From UMGS1052 sp045580005 (GTDB lineage Bacteria; Bacillota; Clostridia; Oscillospirales; CAG-382): 64,000 nt of DNA. The DNA lies in NCBI GenBank assembly GCA_045580005.1, contig JAZNMZ010000003.1, forward strand, positions 1-64,000, read 5' to 3'. This document shows positions 15,848 to 23,442 of the stretch, in pieces; positions within the stretch are counted from its first letter, which is position 1; the number at the start of each line of letters is the position of its first letter. The position numbers and the translations under genes were made by a program. The notes beneath the pieces were generated by a model that saw nothing but the letters and a program-made list of their open reading frames with translations, was not told the origin of the DNA and ran no database searches.

Positions 15848-15914
15848 TTAGTTAACTAAATGTTAGTTAACTAACCAACTATTAGATTATATACCCTCGA
15901 GCAAAAAATGTCAA
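15848..15914 (-). promoter_or_regulatory. Promoter with double palindromic MarR operator
   Basis: On the minus strand TTGACA (15909-15914) and TATAAT (15886-15891) are 17 bases apart. Just downstream lie two copies of the perfect palindrome TTAGTTAACTAA (15863-15874 and 15848-15859), centres 15 bases apart; the first extends to GTTAGTTAACTAAC. They cover the expected transcription start, so a bound dimer would block initiation. Confidence 0.85.
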
Positions 15915-15948
15915 TATAAAACGGTAAAAAATCACATATTTTTCACAT

Positions 15949-15978
15949 AAAAAGCCTCACTTTTTCAAGTGAGGCTTA
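15949..15978 (-). terminator. Terminator of the XRE regulator gene
   Basis: AAGCCTCACTT and AAGTGAGGCTT form the stem, followed on the minus strand by TTTTATG. Confidence 0.85.
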
Positions 15979-15995
15979 CGCTGTGTTTACTATTC

Positions 15996-16328
15996 TTATT
16001 CCTTGCACGCCTGAACAAATACTTCAAGCAGCTTTTCTGCCAACAGTTGCTTTTCCTGTGGCAGCTGTGAAAGCTGCATACTTACTGAGTTGTTCTGGTG
16101 GCTGTTTACTTCCCCAAAAAGAATATAATCGGATGAAACATTCAATGTGTCACACAGGGAAACCAGTGTAGGCACTGATATTCCTGTCATACCTCTTTCA
16201 AGCTGACTCAGATTCTTTGAACTCATATTTATTATTTCAGAAAGTTTTTCCTGAGTATATCTGTTTGCTTTTCGTGCCTGCTGTATTCTTTTGCCCATTA
16301 TTCGGTAATCACATTTACTATCTTTCAT
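15996..16328 (-). CDS. XRE family DNA-binding regulator
   Basis: The 110-residue protein has an N-terminal Cro/C1-type helix-turn-helix (MGKRIQQARKANRYTQEKLSE, then SQLERGMTGISVPTLVSLCDTLNVSSDYILFG) and a short helical tail likely for dimerisation. GAGG stands 8 bases before the start. It is transcribed divergently from the glycosyltransferase gene, with a small inverted repeat in the shared region. Both genes are AT-richer than their neighbours. Confidence 0.88.
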   Translation of the reverse strand: MKDSKCDYRIMGKRIQQARKANRYTQEKLSEIINMSSKNLSQLERGMTGISVPTLVSLCDTLNVSSDYILFGEVNSHQNNSVSMQLSQLPQEKQLLAEKLLEVFVQACKE

Positions 16329-16347
16329 TGTTCAAACCTCATTTATT

Positions 16348-16364
16348 CTATATTATACATATAG
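16348..16364. promoter_or_regulatory. Candidate operator of the XRE regulator
   Basis: The inverted repeat CTATAT-N5-ATATAG overlaps a minus-strand TATAAT (16352-16357), which could be the -10 of the regulator's own gene. Confidence 0.5.
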
Positions 16365-16424
16365 TCTAAACCCTATCGCATAGAATTATAACCACGCGTT
16401 ACACAGACTTGTCTATGTGTGCCA

Positions 16425-16453
16425 TTGACTTTTTTGTTTTGTTGATGTATAAT
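16425..16453 (+). promoter_or_regulatory. Promoter of the glycosyltransferase gene
   Basis: TTGACT (16425-16430), 17 bases, TATAAT (16448-16453), about 37 bases before the start codon. Confidence 0.8.
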
Positions 16454-16489
16454 GTAATAAGTTCAATGTCATAAACACGGGGGCAAGAA

Positions 16490-17353
16490 ATGAAAAACAG
16501 CGACGCACAGCATTACAGACACGCAATATGCATCCAATGTCACAACAAGCCGGAAATAGTAAATAAGCTGACAGAGTATTTGCCTGAAGAATACTTTGAT
16601 TTTTATATACATATTGACAAAAAATCCGACATTTTCTCTAAAATAGAGAAAAAAAGCAATGTCTATTTCTGTAACAGGCTTGATGTGAATTGGGGACAGC
16701 TCTCGCAAATCAAAGCAACACTTGCGCTGTTTGATATGATAGACACAAAAAAATACTCTTATGTACACCTGATAAGCGGAAATGATTTCATAATAAAGAC
16801 AGTTGATAGCTTTATAGAGTTATTCGAAGACAATAACAAAGAATATATAGAATGTGTACCGGTTCCGAATAAATGGAAAAGCAGATATGAGATTTTGTAC
16901 CCCAAATTTCTCATAAAAAGACCAAGCTGCAGATTCACAAGGCTTTTGAGAGCTGTCTACCGTATATTTGTTATGAAAACAGGAATTTTCAGGCAGAAGA
17001 AGCTGCCGACAAATAATTTTTATGTCGGCTCCTCATGGTTCTCGATAACAGGAAAAATGGTAGCGTGGATAAAGGAATACCTGGGCGAGAATAATAATTA
17101 TGAGAGTTTTTTTAACCACAGCATTTGCTGTGATGAAATCTTTTTTTCCACGCTTGCAATGATGTCGCCGTATGCAGATAAAATAGCAAATCGTCATCTG
17201 CGTTTTCTGGATTGGCAAAACAGCAAATCGGGAGGTCCCAGAGAATTGCAGACAGACGATGTTGACAACATGCTTTCATCTGATTGTATTTTTGCCAGAA
17301 AAATTGTTAATATCTCTGTGATACAATCTATTATTAAAAGGCTACAACAGTAG
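16490..17353 (+). CDS. Core-2/I-branching beta-1,6-N-acetylglucosaminyltransferase family protein (GT14)
   Basis: The 287-residue cytosolic protein has the Branch domain order: AICIQCHNKPEIV at the start, FYIHIDKKSD, a VHLISGNDFIIK motif, NNFYVGSSWFSI, and CDEIFFSTLAM near the C-terminus. Bacterial members add sugars to capsule, O-antigen or exopolysaccharide. No other glycan genes adjoin, which is unusual. The gene is visibly AT-rich and has its own promoter and terminator. The start follows a GGGGG site. Donor and acceptor sugars cannot be read from sequence. Confidence 0.85.
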   Translation: MKNSDAQHYRHAICIQCHNKPEIVNKLTEYLPEEYFDFYIHIDKKSDIFSKIEKKSNVYFCNRLDVNWGQLSQIKATLALFDMIDTKKYSYVHLISGNDFIIKTVDSFIELFEDNNKEYIECVPVPNKWKSRYEILYPKFLIKRPSCRFTRLLRAVYRIFVMKTGIFRQKKLPTNNFYVGSSWFSITGKMVAWIKEYLGENNNYESFFNHSICCDEIFFSTLAMMSPYADKIANRHLRFLDWQNSKSGGPRELQTDDVDNMLSSDCIFARKIVNISVIQSIIKRLQQ

Positions 17354-17373
17354 TCTTCTTCAGATAAACAAGA

Positions 17374-17401
17374 GTAAAGCTCCCCAAGGGGAGCTTTTTT
17401 A
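17374..17401 (+). terminator. Terminator of the glycosyltransferase gene
   Basis: AAAGCTCCCC pairs with GGGGAGCTTTTTT. Confidence 0.9.
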
Positions 17402-17477
17402 CATCATTATATGGTAAAACTAGTATAACGGATCTCTCGCAGAACAAGGCCGTCCCGCTGGATATCTGCGTCACACA

Positions 17478-17508
17478 CGAAATAGGACGGCTACGCTGCC
17501 CTATTTCG
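17478..17508 (-). other. Hairpin at the 3' end of lexA
   Basis: CGAAATAGG pairs with CCTATTTCG around a 13-base loop, directly after the lexA stop. There is no T tract, so it may protect the 3' end or act as a weak terminator. Confidence 0.4.
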
Positions 17509-17509
17509 A

Positions 17510-18118
17510 TCAATAGTACCTTATACTCGCCACAACCTTGCCGAGAATAGAAACCTCGTCCACAACGATAGGCTCCATTGCGGAATTCTCGGGCTGGAGG
17601 CGATATCTGCCCTTTTCTTTAAAAAATCTCTTGACGGTAGCAGAGTCATCGACCATAGCGACAACAATATCACCGTTGTCGGCATACGGGCGCCGTTCTA
17701 CAACCACTATATCTCCGTCGAAGATGCCGGCTTCAATCATACTTGTTCCAGAAATCTTAAGAGCAAAGAGCGTGTCCTTGTCGTACTTCTTCAGTGTTGT
17801 ATAGTCAATATAGCCATCAAAATTCTCAATCGTAAGTATCGGCTGACCTGCCGCAACCTGTCCGAGTATCGGGACGCGGTAGCTATTGTCGGAGCTTTCG
17901 CTGTCCTGACTTTCAACACGGATTGTACGACTCTTGCCGCTCTGACGCTGAATATATCCCTTGCGCTCGAGATTCTCAAGATACATATGTACAGTTGAAG
18001 TAGATTTGATACTGAGTGCGGCGCAAATATCACGCACAGACGGCGCATATCCCTCTCTGGCGATAGTCTCCTTTATAAAATCAAATATCAATTTTTCTTT
18101 TGGCTTCAATTCTGACAT
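17510..18118 (-). CDS. lexA: LexA repressor, SOS regulator
   Basis: The 202-residue protein has an N-terminal winged helix (IFDFIKETIAREGYAPSVRDI, then STSTVHMYLENLERKGYI) and a C-terminal S24 self-cleavage domain. The cleavage bond Ala-Gly lies in GQVAAGQPI; the catalytic Ser is in ISGTSMIEAGI and the Lys in DDSATVKRFF. RecA-bound DNA triggers cleavage, which frees DNA-repair genes. A LexA-like box overlaps its own -35 element, so it should be autoregulated. It stands alone. Confidence 0.95.
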   Translation of the reverse strand: MSELKPKEKLIFDFIKETIAREGYAPSVRDICAALSIKSTSTVHMYLENLERKGYIQRQSGKSRTIRVESQDSESSDNSYRVPILGQVAAGQPILTIENFDGYIDYTTLKKYDKDTLFALKISGTSMIEAGIFDGDIVVVERRPYADNGDIVVAMVDDSATVKRFFKEKGRYRLQPENSAMEPIVVDEVSILGKVVASIRYY

Positions 18119-18202
18119 TTAATTCCACCTCTTTCAAAATATTGTGCTGTAAAAAGCAGTGCCCGCGACAGCTTTTGTAATATTTTCTTTTGTTACAGTG
18201 AT

Positions 18203-18243
18203 AGTATACCATAAAAAAACCAAGAATTCAAACGAATGTTCGC
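18203..18243 (-). promoter_or_regulatory. lexA promoter with SOS-like box
   Basis: On the minus strand TTGAAT (18226-18231), 17 bases, TATACT (18203-18208). The half-sites GAAC-N4-GTTT (within 18230-18243) touch the -35 element and differ by one base from the Gram-positive GAAC-N4-GTTC box. Confidence 0.7.
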
Positions 18244-18368
18244 ACATTTAAAATATTAGCAACTGTTTATTTACTGTATGTTAACATTCTTTGTGTATTA
18301 GGCACATTTTTTCTTGGCAAAATTATGCATAAAGACACATAAATCGGACTTTTCTCTCAGAATACGAC

Positions 18369-18403
18369 AAAAAATATCCACCCTGTCGGGTGGATATTTT
18401 TAA
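18369..18403 (-). terminator. Terminator of the seven-gene sugar-uptake operon
   Basis: AAAATATCCACCC pairs with GGGTGGATATTTTT around TGTC; on the minus strand the 3' arm runs into a T-rich tract, 12 bases after the last permease gene. Confidence 0.85.
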
Positions 18404-18414
18404 TTTGATAGCGC

Positions 18415-19482
18415 TTATCCAACGATACCTGAACGCTCGATACCCTCAACAAGCGCATTCTGCGCGAAGAGGAATACGACGAACAGCGGAAGCACAACAA
18501 GAAGTCCTGCTGTGTTAAGAATTGCCGATTCATAAAGGTCCTTTGCCGCAAAGCTTGTGTTGATGCTTGCCGGCACTTCGATAATCTTAGGCAACAGCTT
18601 TATCGGGCTTGTTGTCGTAAAGAAGAGCCCTGAATAATATGTATCTGTCCACTGCCATGAGAATGCGAACATGAAAATTGTAACCATCATGGGAACTGTG
18701 AGCGGAAGAATTATTCTGAAGTATGTCTTGAATACGCCGGAGCCGTCAACATAAGCTGCTTCCTCGAGCTCATCGGGAACACCCTTGTAGAACTGTCTGA
18801 AAATGAAGATATAAAGACCGTTCTTAAACGCAATACCTGTCAGTGACAGCAGAGCCAGCGGCCAGAAGGTATTGATAAGGTCGATACCTCCGCTTGCATT
18901 CTTGGAATAGTGGAATATGCTGTTGAGGAAATTGCTGATACCCAAAAAATCAAAGTACTTGAACTTCATAAAGGTCGAGAACATAAGAGTCTTGTTGGGG
19001 ATAACCATTGTGAGTACAACAAAGGCAAACACAAGTCCTCTGCCCTTGAACTTAAACTTAGCGAGTCCATAGCCTACAAATGCACAGACAAGAGTCTGGA
19101 GAACGGCTGTGAGCACCGAAAGGAATGCTGTATTGAAGAGAGCTTCAAAATAGTCGTTTTCGATAATGATGCTCCTGTAGGTGTCAAGAGTGGGAGTTTT
19201 CGGAATCAGCTTAACAGTCGAGTCGATAAAGTCCGACTGACTGAAGAAAGATGACGAAATTTTTGTAAAGAAAGGATAGATGATGATATATGATATACCA
19301 ACAAGAAGAACAAATCTGAATATTTTCCATACCAGCTGTCCGAGGAAACGCATGGAGAAAACTTTCAGTCTAAGTCTCTGCCAGAAGCCCATTTTATTGA
19401 ACTCTTTGAGCTGATCTGCGTTATGAACATACAGATTGTTCTGTGTCTGCTCGTTTGCTTTTTTCTTTGCAAGTCTGTTCAT
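18415..19482 (-). CDS. Sugar ABC transporter permease, MalG-type (second pair)
   Basis: This 355-residue inner-membrane permease has six predicted helices and the EAA loop EEAAYVDGSGVFKTYFRIILP, which docks the ATPase. A long charged N-terminal tail (MNRLAKKKANEQTQ) precedes the first helix. It is the last gene of the operon, 20 bases after its MalF-type partner, and is followed by the terminator. AAGGAGGAAG marks the start. No ATPase gene is nearby. Confidence 0.88.
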   Translation of the reverse strand: MNRLAKKKANEQTQNNLYVHNADQLKEFNKMGFWQRLRLKVFSMRFLGQLVWKIFRFVLLVGISYIIIYPFFTKISSSFFSQSDFIDSTVKLIPKTPTLDTYRSIIIENDYFEALFNTAFLSVLTAVLQTLVCAFVGYGLAKFKFKGRGLVFAFVVLTMVIPNKTLMFSTFMKFKYFDFLGISNFLNSIFHYSKNASGGIDLINTFWPLALLSLTGIAFKNGLYIFIFRQFYKGVPDELEEAAYVDGSGVFKTYFRIILPLTVPMMVTIFMFAFSWQWTDTYYSGLFFTTTSPIKLLPKIIEVPASINTSFAAKDLYESAILNTAGLLVVLPLFVVFLFAQNALVEGIERSGIVG

Positions 19483-19502
19483 TCTGAAACTTCCTCCTTC
19501 CC

Positions 19503-20477
19503 TTAGTCTCTACGCTGATAGAATACAAATGATGAAAGCAGCAAAGCTACAAATACAAGCAAAAGTATTACTACCAGGAAGTATATCCACGCCATCGCCG
19601 TACTGAGAACCTGACAGTCCTTGGGGTTAACGGCGCCGATATACACTTTGTTGATATAGCTCATAACCGCGTTTGACTCAGAGGTAAACGAGTCAATAAG
19701 CGTATACACGGCATTTACAAGAATCATAGGGCTTATCATCGGGAATGTAATCTTCCAGAATGTTTCCCACGCTGTCGCACCCTCCATAGTACAAGACTCG
19801 TAAATAGAGGGGTTGATTGACTGCAAACCAGCGAGGAATACAAGCATCTGTACACCCGAGCGGTTTACTATATTGAAGATATTGTTAACGATGTTTACAA
19901 CATACTCAACAAGCTCTGTACCTACCGCCATATTTCCGAGCAGACTTGTAATATCAACGGTCGAGATAATCTCTGCCGCCGAGCTGCCCGAGCCTGTATC
20001 AATACCACTTTCCATATAGGATGACAACATCGCACCGCTGCTCTGGTCAAGAGAATCGATAATACCTGTCGAAATAATAACAGGGATAAAGAAGATTGCT
20101 CTGAAAACAGCGCGTCCTACCATCTTCTGATTGAGTACAATAGCCATAAAGAGTGCGAATATTACAATCGCAGGAATGTCGAATACAAGCTGCTGAATAC
20201 TTCCGACAAGAACCTGCACAAAGTCAGGGTCAGACAGAAGTGCGTCCGAATAGTTCTTGAATCCTACCCACTTGAGGGCATATCCGCCGCCGGGCACAAT
20301 AGACATTGTGCTGAAGCTGAGTCTGAGTGAGTCGAGAATAATCGGAATATAAATTACAATAATACCAATTACAAAAGGAAGGACAAACATCCAGCCTGCT
20401 CTTGCTTTTCTGCCTTCGAGCGATGCCGGCTTTTTCTTCTTTTTAATCGGTGCGTTATTTGTTGCTACCTTATTCAT
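19503..20477 (-). CDS. Sugar ABC transporter permease, MalF/UgpA-type (second pair)
   Basis: The 324-residue permease starts with a Lys-rich tail (PIKKKKKPASLEGRKARAG), then a first helix and the EAA loop ESCTMEGATAWETFWKITFP. Between helices lies an unusual ~60-residue extracytoplasmic stretch (MESGIDTGSGSSAAEIIS to VVNIVNNIFNIVNRSG) longer than in ordinary UgpA proteins. It may contact the large secreted partners of this operon. AAAGGGGG stands upstream. It forms a pair with the downstream MalG-type permease. Confidence 0.87.
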   Translation of the reverse strand: MNKVATNNAPIKKKKKPASLEGRKARAGWMFVLPFVIGIIVIYIPIILDSLRLSFSTMSIVPGGGYALKWVGFKNYSDALLSDPDFVQVLVGSIQQLVFDIPAIVIFALFMAIVLNQKMVGRAVFRAIFFIPVIISTGIIDSLDQSSGAMLSSYMESGIDTGSGSSAAEIISTVDITSLLGNMAVGTELVEYVVNIVNNIFNIVNRSGVQMLVFLAGLQSINPSIYESCTMEGATAWETFWKITFPMISPMILVNAVYTLIDSFTSESNAVMSYINKVYIGAVNPKDCQVLSTAMAWIYFLVVILLLVFVALLLSSFVFYQRRD

Positions 20478-20496
20478 TAAGCTTTGTCCCCCTTTC

Positions 20497-23421
20497 TTAC
20501 TGTTCTACAATGAAGCCGAGAGCTTCAATATCGGCTCCGCCGTAGTTGTAGGTTTCATTGTTGTAGTTGAGAATAAATGTCTTCTCTGTATTTCCGTCAG
20601 AGTAAGTCACTTTTACTACCTTATCATCAACATACTCGTGCTCTGTGATAGCGCTGGTCATAACATCCTTGAGTGCGCCATTGAGCTTTGTATATGTAGT
20701 AACAAGGTCATTTTTCCAGATACCGTACTTGATTGAGTAGTACTTACTGAACTGTTCAAACTTCTTGAGTTCGGATGTGTTATCTACTGTGTCGTCTGTG
20801 TATGAAAGAATGAAGTAAGGCGAAGCACCGTTTTCAATACATTTGAGCACACTGTAGTCAAAGTCACCGTCAAGATTAATCGCTGTCCCTGTGTATTCAA
20901 CACAGCCGTGCAGGAGCATTCCGAGGAAAGGAACTGCCTCGCTCGCGTATACATTACGGCTACTGTCAAGAGGCAGGTCTGTAATTACATCTGCATACGC
21001 GTATGTATATGCGTTACCGCCGCTGACAAGGAGCTTGCCGTTTTCCTCGCTCATCTGTGAAAGAAGCTCAACGATTGTTTCCTTTGCTTCCTCACGGGTA
21101 AGCTCTGCGTCTTCGTTGTGGTCGGAGCTGAGATCCGAGCCTAGAGTAGCAGCAGAAAGTCCACCAACCTCATACTTTGAGTACTTCTTCATAACATCTT
21201 CGTAAAGATCGAGCATCTTTTCGGGAGAAACGATAAGAAGATCATCATTTTCAAAGCCCTGATAGAGAGCGCTGTATACTCTGTGCGAAGCTGCCTTATT
21301 GTCGATTGTTCTGACAGCGTCGTCCTTATAGTTGAAGCCGTCGAAGCTTGCATCCTTGCTTACATAAGTAAAGTCAAAGTCGGGATAGAGCGAAACGCCG
21401 TTGTCCTTGGCATACTGAACAAGGTCTTTAAGTCCGTCGCTGCCTCCGATTGATTTCTGTATCTTAAGCTTGGAGGGAACTGTATGTTCAAGGCCGCCGT
21501 TGTACCAACCTGTGAGTTTGAGATCGATGTTTGATACACCAAGAGATTTGAGCTCATCTATCATTGTCTTGCTCTGCTCAAAGGTTGTAAGAGGAGTGTT
21601 TTCCTTAACGGGAATTCCAAGAACTTTCTGAGTTGTCTTTACAGAGCCAAAGTTCTCGAGAAGGAGAGGAATATTTTCGTCCTGCTCGTCAATCGGTGTG
21701 AGTACACCGTTGTCTATAAAGTAGTTTCTGAGAGCGCCTGCCATACCTGTATAGTCTGCGTCCTCGCCCGAGAGCATAAAGATTCTGAATGTGTAGTTGC
21801 CTGTGTAGGCTCTGTTTGCCTCAACAGTCCACTTCGCACTGCCGTCTGTTGAAATACCGGCAAGCTCGTATGTATCAGAAAGCTCGGGAGTAACCGTAAC
21901 ATAGGTCGAATTGTACTTATGGCTGATACCGCCGTGAGAGGTGGAGATTGTAACCATAGCATCGCCCTCCTCCATATATGCAAGGAACGCGGTTGATACA
22001 TCGTACTTTTCGCCAAGATTTACGATTACCGTATCTGTGGAGAATGTACCGTTCACTTCCTTTTCGGTTGTGATTGTTTCGGTACCTGTTACAACCTGGT
22101 ACTGCGTATCACGCTTCACGCCAAAAGCAGGAATTCTCATCGTTTCCTTGTTCTGACCGCTTGTCGCGTGGTATGCATAGTCCTGACCGTAAACCTTTGC
22201 GGAAATAACCTTTGATGTGCCTTCGATATCGTCAAATCTTACGATTGTACCCGATCCGTCAGGGTAGAAGGTATATCCGTTTTCAAGAGTTTCTCCCGAC
22301 TTTTCGTCAACAGTATAGCTACCTGCGCCGAGGAAAGGAAGAATCTTGAGTTCTGTAATAGTGTAAGTGTTTCTGTCGTAGCTGATGCTCTTTGCAGGAA
22401 CTCTTATTTTGATACCGTTATCGTCGAGATAATACTCTAATGCCATCTTAAATACAGGGGGAGAAATTTCGTTGCCCTCGTATTCTACAAGCGCATGGTC
22501 TTCCTGAAGCATTTCGTAAGTATAGTCTGTATACTGCTTGATGATGCTTTCCATCTGATATGTTTCACGGGTACCTGCTGCTGTATCGAAGATGTAGAAT
22601 GCATACTTCTTTGCGATAGGATACTTGAGGATAAGGTTGTTGTACTGCTCCTGTGATGTTGCAGTGTCCTTATCCATGAGCTTGTAGTAAGCCTTTGCCC
22701 ACTGGTAGTCCTTGTTAACGCCTGCCTCAGTCTTGCCGGGAGGAGCGTTTTCCATTGTAATCTTGGAAAGAATTTCTGTCTCGAATCTTTCCTTTTCGAT
22801 ACGCTTAGGAACAAGCACTCTTGCTTCCTGACGACCTACTGTATATTCTACGCGGACACCGCCTCTGATACGCTTGATATTGATCTGTCCGTTCTTTGCA
22901 GCTTCGTTGAATGTAGAATAGCTCTGAGCTGTACCGCTCTTTGTATAGGTAAAAGTAAACTGAGAAAGAAGCTCGTTCTTTGTAGCTGTGTTTGCCTGTG
23001 TGGAGCCTATGTCATAGGGGTTTGTGAAAAGAATCTCACCTGTTGACTTGCGAACAAACGCCATAGCGCCTGTATGCTGGTCTGCAAACAGACCATAATC
23101 TCCCTTGTCATAGAGATATGTCATTGTTTTTGACATATACTCCTGAGGGCAGCTGTACTCTGCTGTGTAATAGGTTTCAAAGTCAAAAGCCTCATCTTCT
23201 GAAGCTTCTGTTGTTTCTTCAACCTCCTGGAAAAGAAGCTCTTCGCCGAGAGCGAATACGATCTCGCCTGTTTCCTTGTTGACATAAAGGTCTGCGCCCT
23301 GTGTCTTTGAGAAAAGTTCAAATCCTTCCGGAGCTGCAAGAGCTGTAAGATTGATAGTGCCGAAAGCAGTAGCTATCATGAGGATTGAAAGAACACTCGA
23401 TATTAAATTTTTAATCTTCAT
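20497..23421 (-). CDS. Large secreted DUF5696 protein, probably glycan-active
   Basis: The 974-residue protein begins with a clear signal peptide (IKNLISSVLSILMIATAFG, cleavage after ALAA). A beta-rich N-terminal two-thirds is followed by a region of (beta/alpha) character: LKSLGVSNIDLKLTGWYNGG, LKDLVQYAKDNGVSLYPDFDF, LLVSGGNAYTYAYAD. The latter resembles TIM-barrel glycoside hydrolases, so DUF5696 may be an extracellular glycan-processing enzyme; this is inference. ATG 23421 follows GAGGTG at 8 bases; the TTG 18 bases upstream is less likely. No lipobox, LPXTG or dockerin is visible. It lies between the Yip1 gene and the second permease pair. Confidence 0.8.
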   Translation of the reverse strand: MKIKNLISSVLSILMIATAFGTINLTALAAPEGFELFSKTQGADLYVNKETGEIVFALGEELLFQEVEETTEASEDEAFDFETYYTAEYSCPQEYMSKTMTYLYDKGDYGLFADQHTGAMAFVRKSTGEILFTNPYDIGSTQANTATKNELLSQFTFTYTKSGTAQSYSTFNEAAKNGQINIKRIRGGVRVEYTVGRQEARVLVPKRIEKERFETEILSKITMENAPPGKTEAGVNKDYQWAKAYYKLMDKDTATSQEQYNNLILKYPIAKKYAFYIFDTAAGTRETYQMESIIKQYTDYTYEMLQEDHALVEYEGNEISPPVFKMALEYYLDDNGIKIRVPAKSISYDRNTYTITELKILPFLGAGSYTVDEKSGETLENGYTFYPDGSGTIVRFDDIEGTSKVISAKVYGQDYAYHATSGQNKETMRIPAFGVKRDTQYQVVTGTETITTEKEVNGTFSTDTVIVNLGEKYDVSTAFLAYMEEGDAMVTISTSHGGISHKYNSTYVTVTPELSDTYELAGISTDGSAKWTVEANRAYTGNYTFRIFMLSGEDADYTGMAGALRNYFIDNGVLTPIDEQDENIPLLLENFGSVKTTQKVLGIPVKENTPLTTFEQSKTMIDELKSLGVSNIDLKLTGWYNGGLEHTVPSKLKIQKSIGGSDGLKDLVQYAKDNGVSLYPDFDFTYVSKDASFDGFNYKDDAVRTIDNKAASHRVYSALYQGFENDDLLIVSPEKMLDLYEDVMKKYSKYEVGGLSAATLGSDLSSDHNEDAELTREEAKETIVELLSQMSEENGKLLVSGGNAYTYAYADVITDLPLDSSRNVYASEAVPFLGMLLHGCVEYTGTAINLDGDFDYSVLKCIENGASPYFILSYTDDTVDNTSELKKFEQFSKYYSIKYGIWKNDLVTTYTKLNGALKDVMTSAITEHEYVDDKVVKVTYSDGNTEKTFILNYNNETYNYGGADIEALGFIVEQ

Positions 23422-23442
23422 AATTAACACCTCTTTCAACCG

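Noticed and set aside
18119..18202. Second LexA box between the lexA start and its -10
   Set aside because: No second GAAC-N4-GTTC-like pair is visible; only the box overlapping the -35 is supported.
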